From: Palsa-739 sp035532535 | Lineage (GTDB): Bacteria; Actinomycetota; Thermoleophilia; Gaiellales; Gaiellaceae | Reading direction: 5' to 3' | Length of the DNA stretch: 48,822 nucleotides | NCBI GenBank assembly: GCA_035532535.1 | Contig: DATKQT010000007.1 | Coordinates: 1 to 48,822, forward strand | Translations under genes and position numbers: made by a program | Shown here: one piece after another, positions 48,756 through 48,822 of the stretch | Position numbering within the stretch: the stretch's first letter is position 1 | How the letters are laid out: every line of letters begins with the position of its first letter | Notes under the pieces: generated by a model | Seen by the model: only the letters and a program-made list of their open reading frames with translations | Database searches by the model: none | What the model was told of the DNA's origin: nothing

Positions 48756-48822
48756 GGGACGGCGCATTGTAGCCAGGCCCCGTCCAGCCCGTCCGCGACA
48801 CTGCCTCGGTGAAGCCGAACGT

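Noticed and set aside
48573..48767. Short minus-strand coding frame over the tRNA
   Set aside because: The cloverleaf and GTC anticodon show this is a tRNA gene; the frame is incidental.
1..48822. Defence system, prophage, integrative element or CRISPR
   Set aside because: No integrase, transposase, phage, restriction or cas-like motif and no regular DNA repeat array was seen.

Overview
The window is a G+C-rich bacterial chromosome segment with very dense, translationally coupled genes (ATGA, GTGA, TTGA and even CTGA stop/start overlaps). The gene content points to an Actinomycetota lineage, most plausibly a deep-branching one such as Thermoleophilia/Gaiellales: an ANTAR response regulator, UspA proteins, a luciferase-like oxidoreductase, an unusually short PEP carboxylase and many liv-type ABC transporters. 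This placement is inference from content and base composition. Several genes have a TANNNT -10 hexamer exactly 6 nt before the start codon and no Shine-Dalgarno sequence, which suggests leaderless transcripts, as is common in Actinomycetota.

Region 1 (1-11335) is core metabolism. leuC-leuD-leuA (leucine synthesis) lie on the minus strand, divergent from ppc. A sulfate-assimilation and siroheme operon follows: sulfite reductase, APS reductase, an unknown 149-aa protein, a siroheme-synthase dehydrogenase and uroporphyrinogen methyltransferase, ending in a class I/II aminotransferase. A palindrome overlaps the operon's probable -10.

Region 2 (11395-22551) is mixed. It holds two tandem AmiR/NasT-type regulators (one without ANTAR), a secreted protein with seven Cys-rich InlB-like repeats, proB-proA on the minus strand, and amt preceded by a branched intrinsic-terminator-like leader. 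Next come a Usp-like protein, a truncated gene remnant, a divergent cold-shock protein with hemolysin III, an LPG-synthase-type membrane protein, a 48-aa zinc ribbon, a canonical cold-shock gene with a strong hairpin terminator, and two small unknown proteins.

Region 3 (22850-27401) is a six-gene coupled signalling unit: receiver, soluble histidine kinase, receiver, PilB/GspE-type ATPase, PAS histidine kinase, receiver. None of the three receivers carries an output domain, and no other pilus or secretion gene is nearby. This is the best candidate for an undescribed system.

Region 4 (27409-32061) has a UspA-MFS exporter pair divergent from a TetR regulator. Three evenly spaced palindromic operators lie between them. 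A luciferase-like monooxygenase and two small membrane proteins follow.

Region 5 (32162-48583) contains two uptake-and-catabolism modules. Module A has a DAO flavoenzyme, livHMGF, a Rid-family protein, a substrate-binding protein, an XRE-cupin regulator, a second DAO flavoenzyme and an unknown 131-aa protein. A near-identical DNA element stands before the first DAO gene and before the binding-protein gene, tying the two ends into one regulon. Module B has a FadR-type regulator divergent from a binding lipoprotein, livHMGF, a fumarylacetoacetase-family hydrolase, an enoyl-CoA hydratase homologue and a TauE/SafE permease. A tRNA-Asp(GTC) on the minus strand closes the window. No rRNA, CRISPR array, insertion sequence or prophage was seen.
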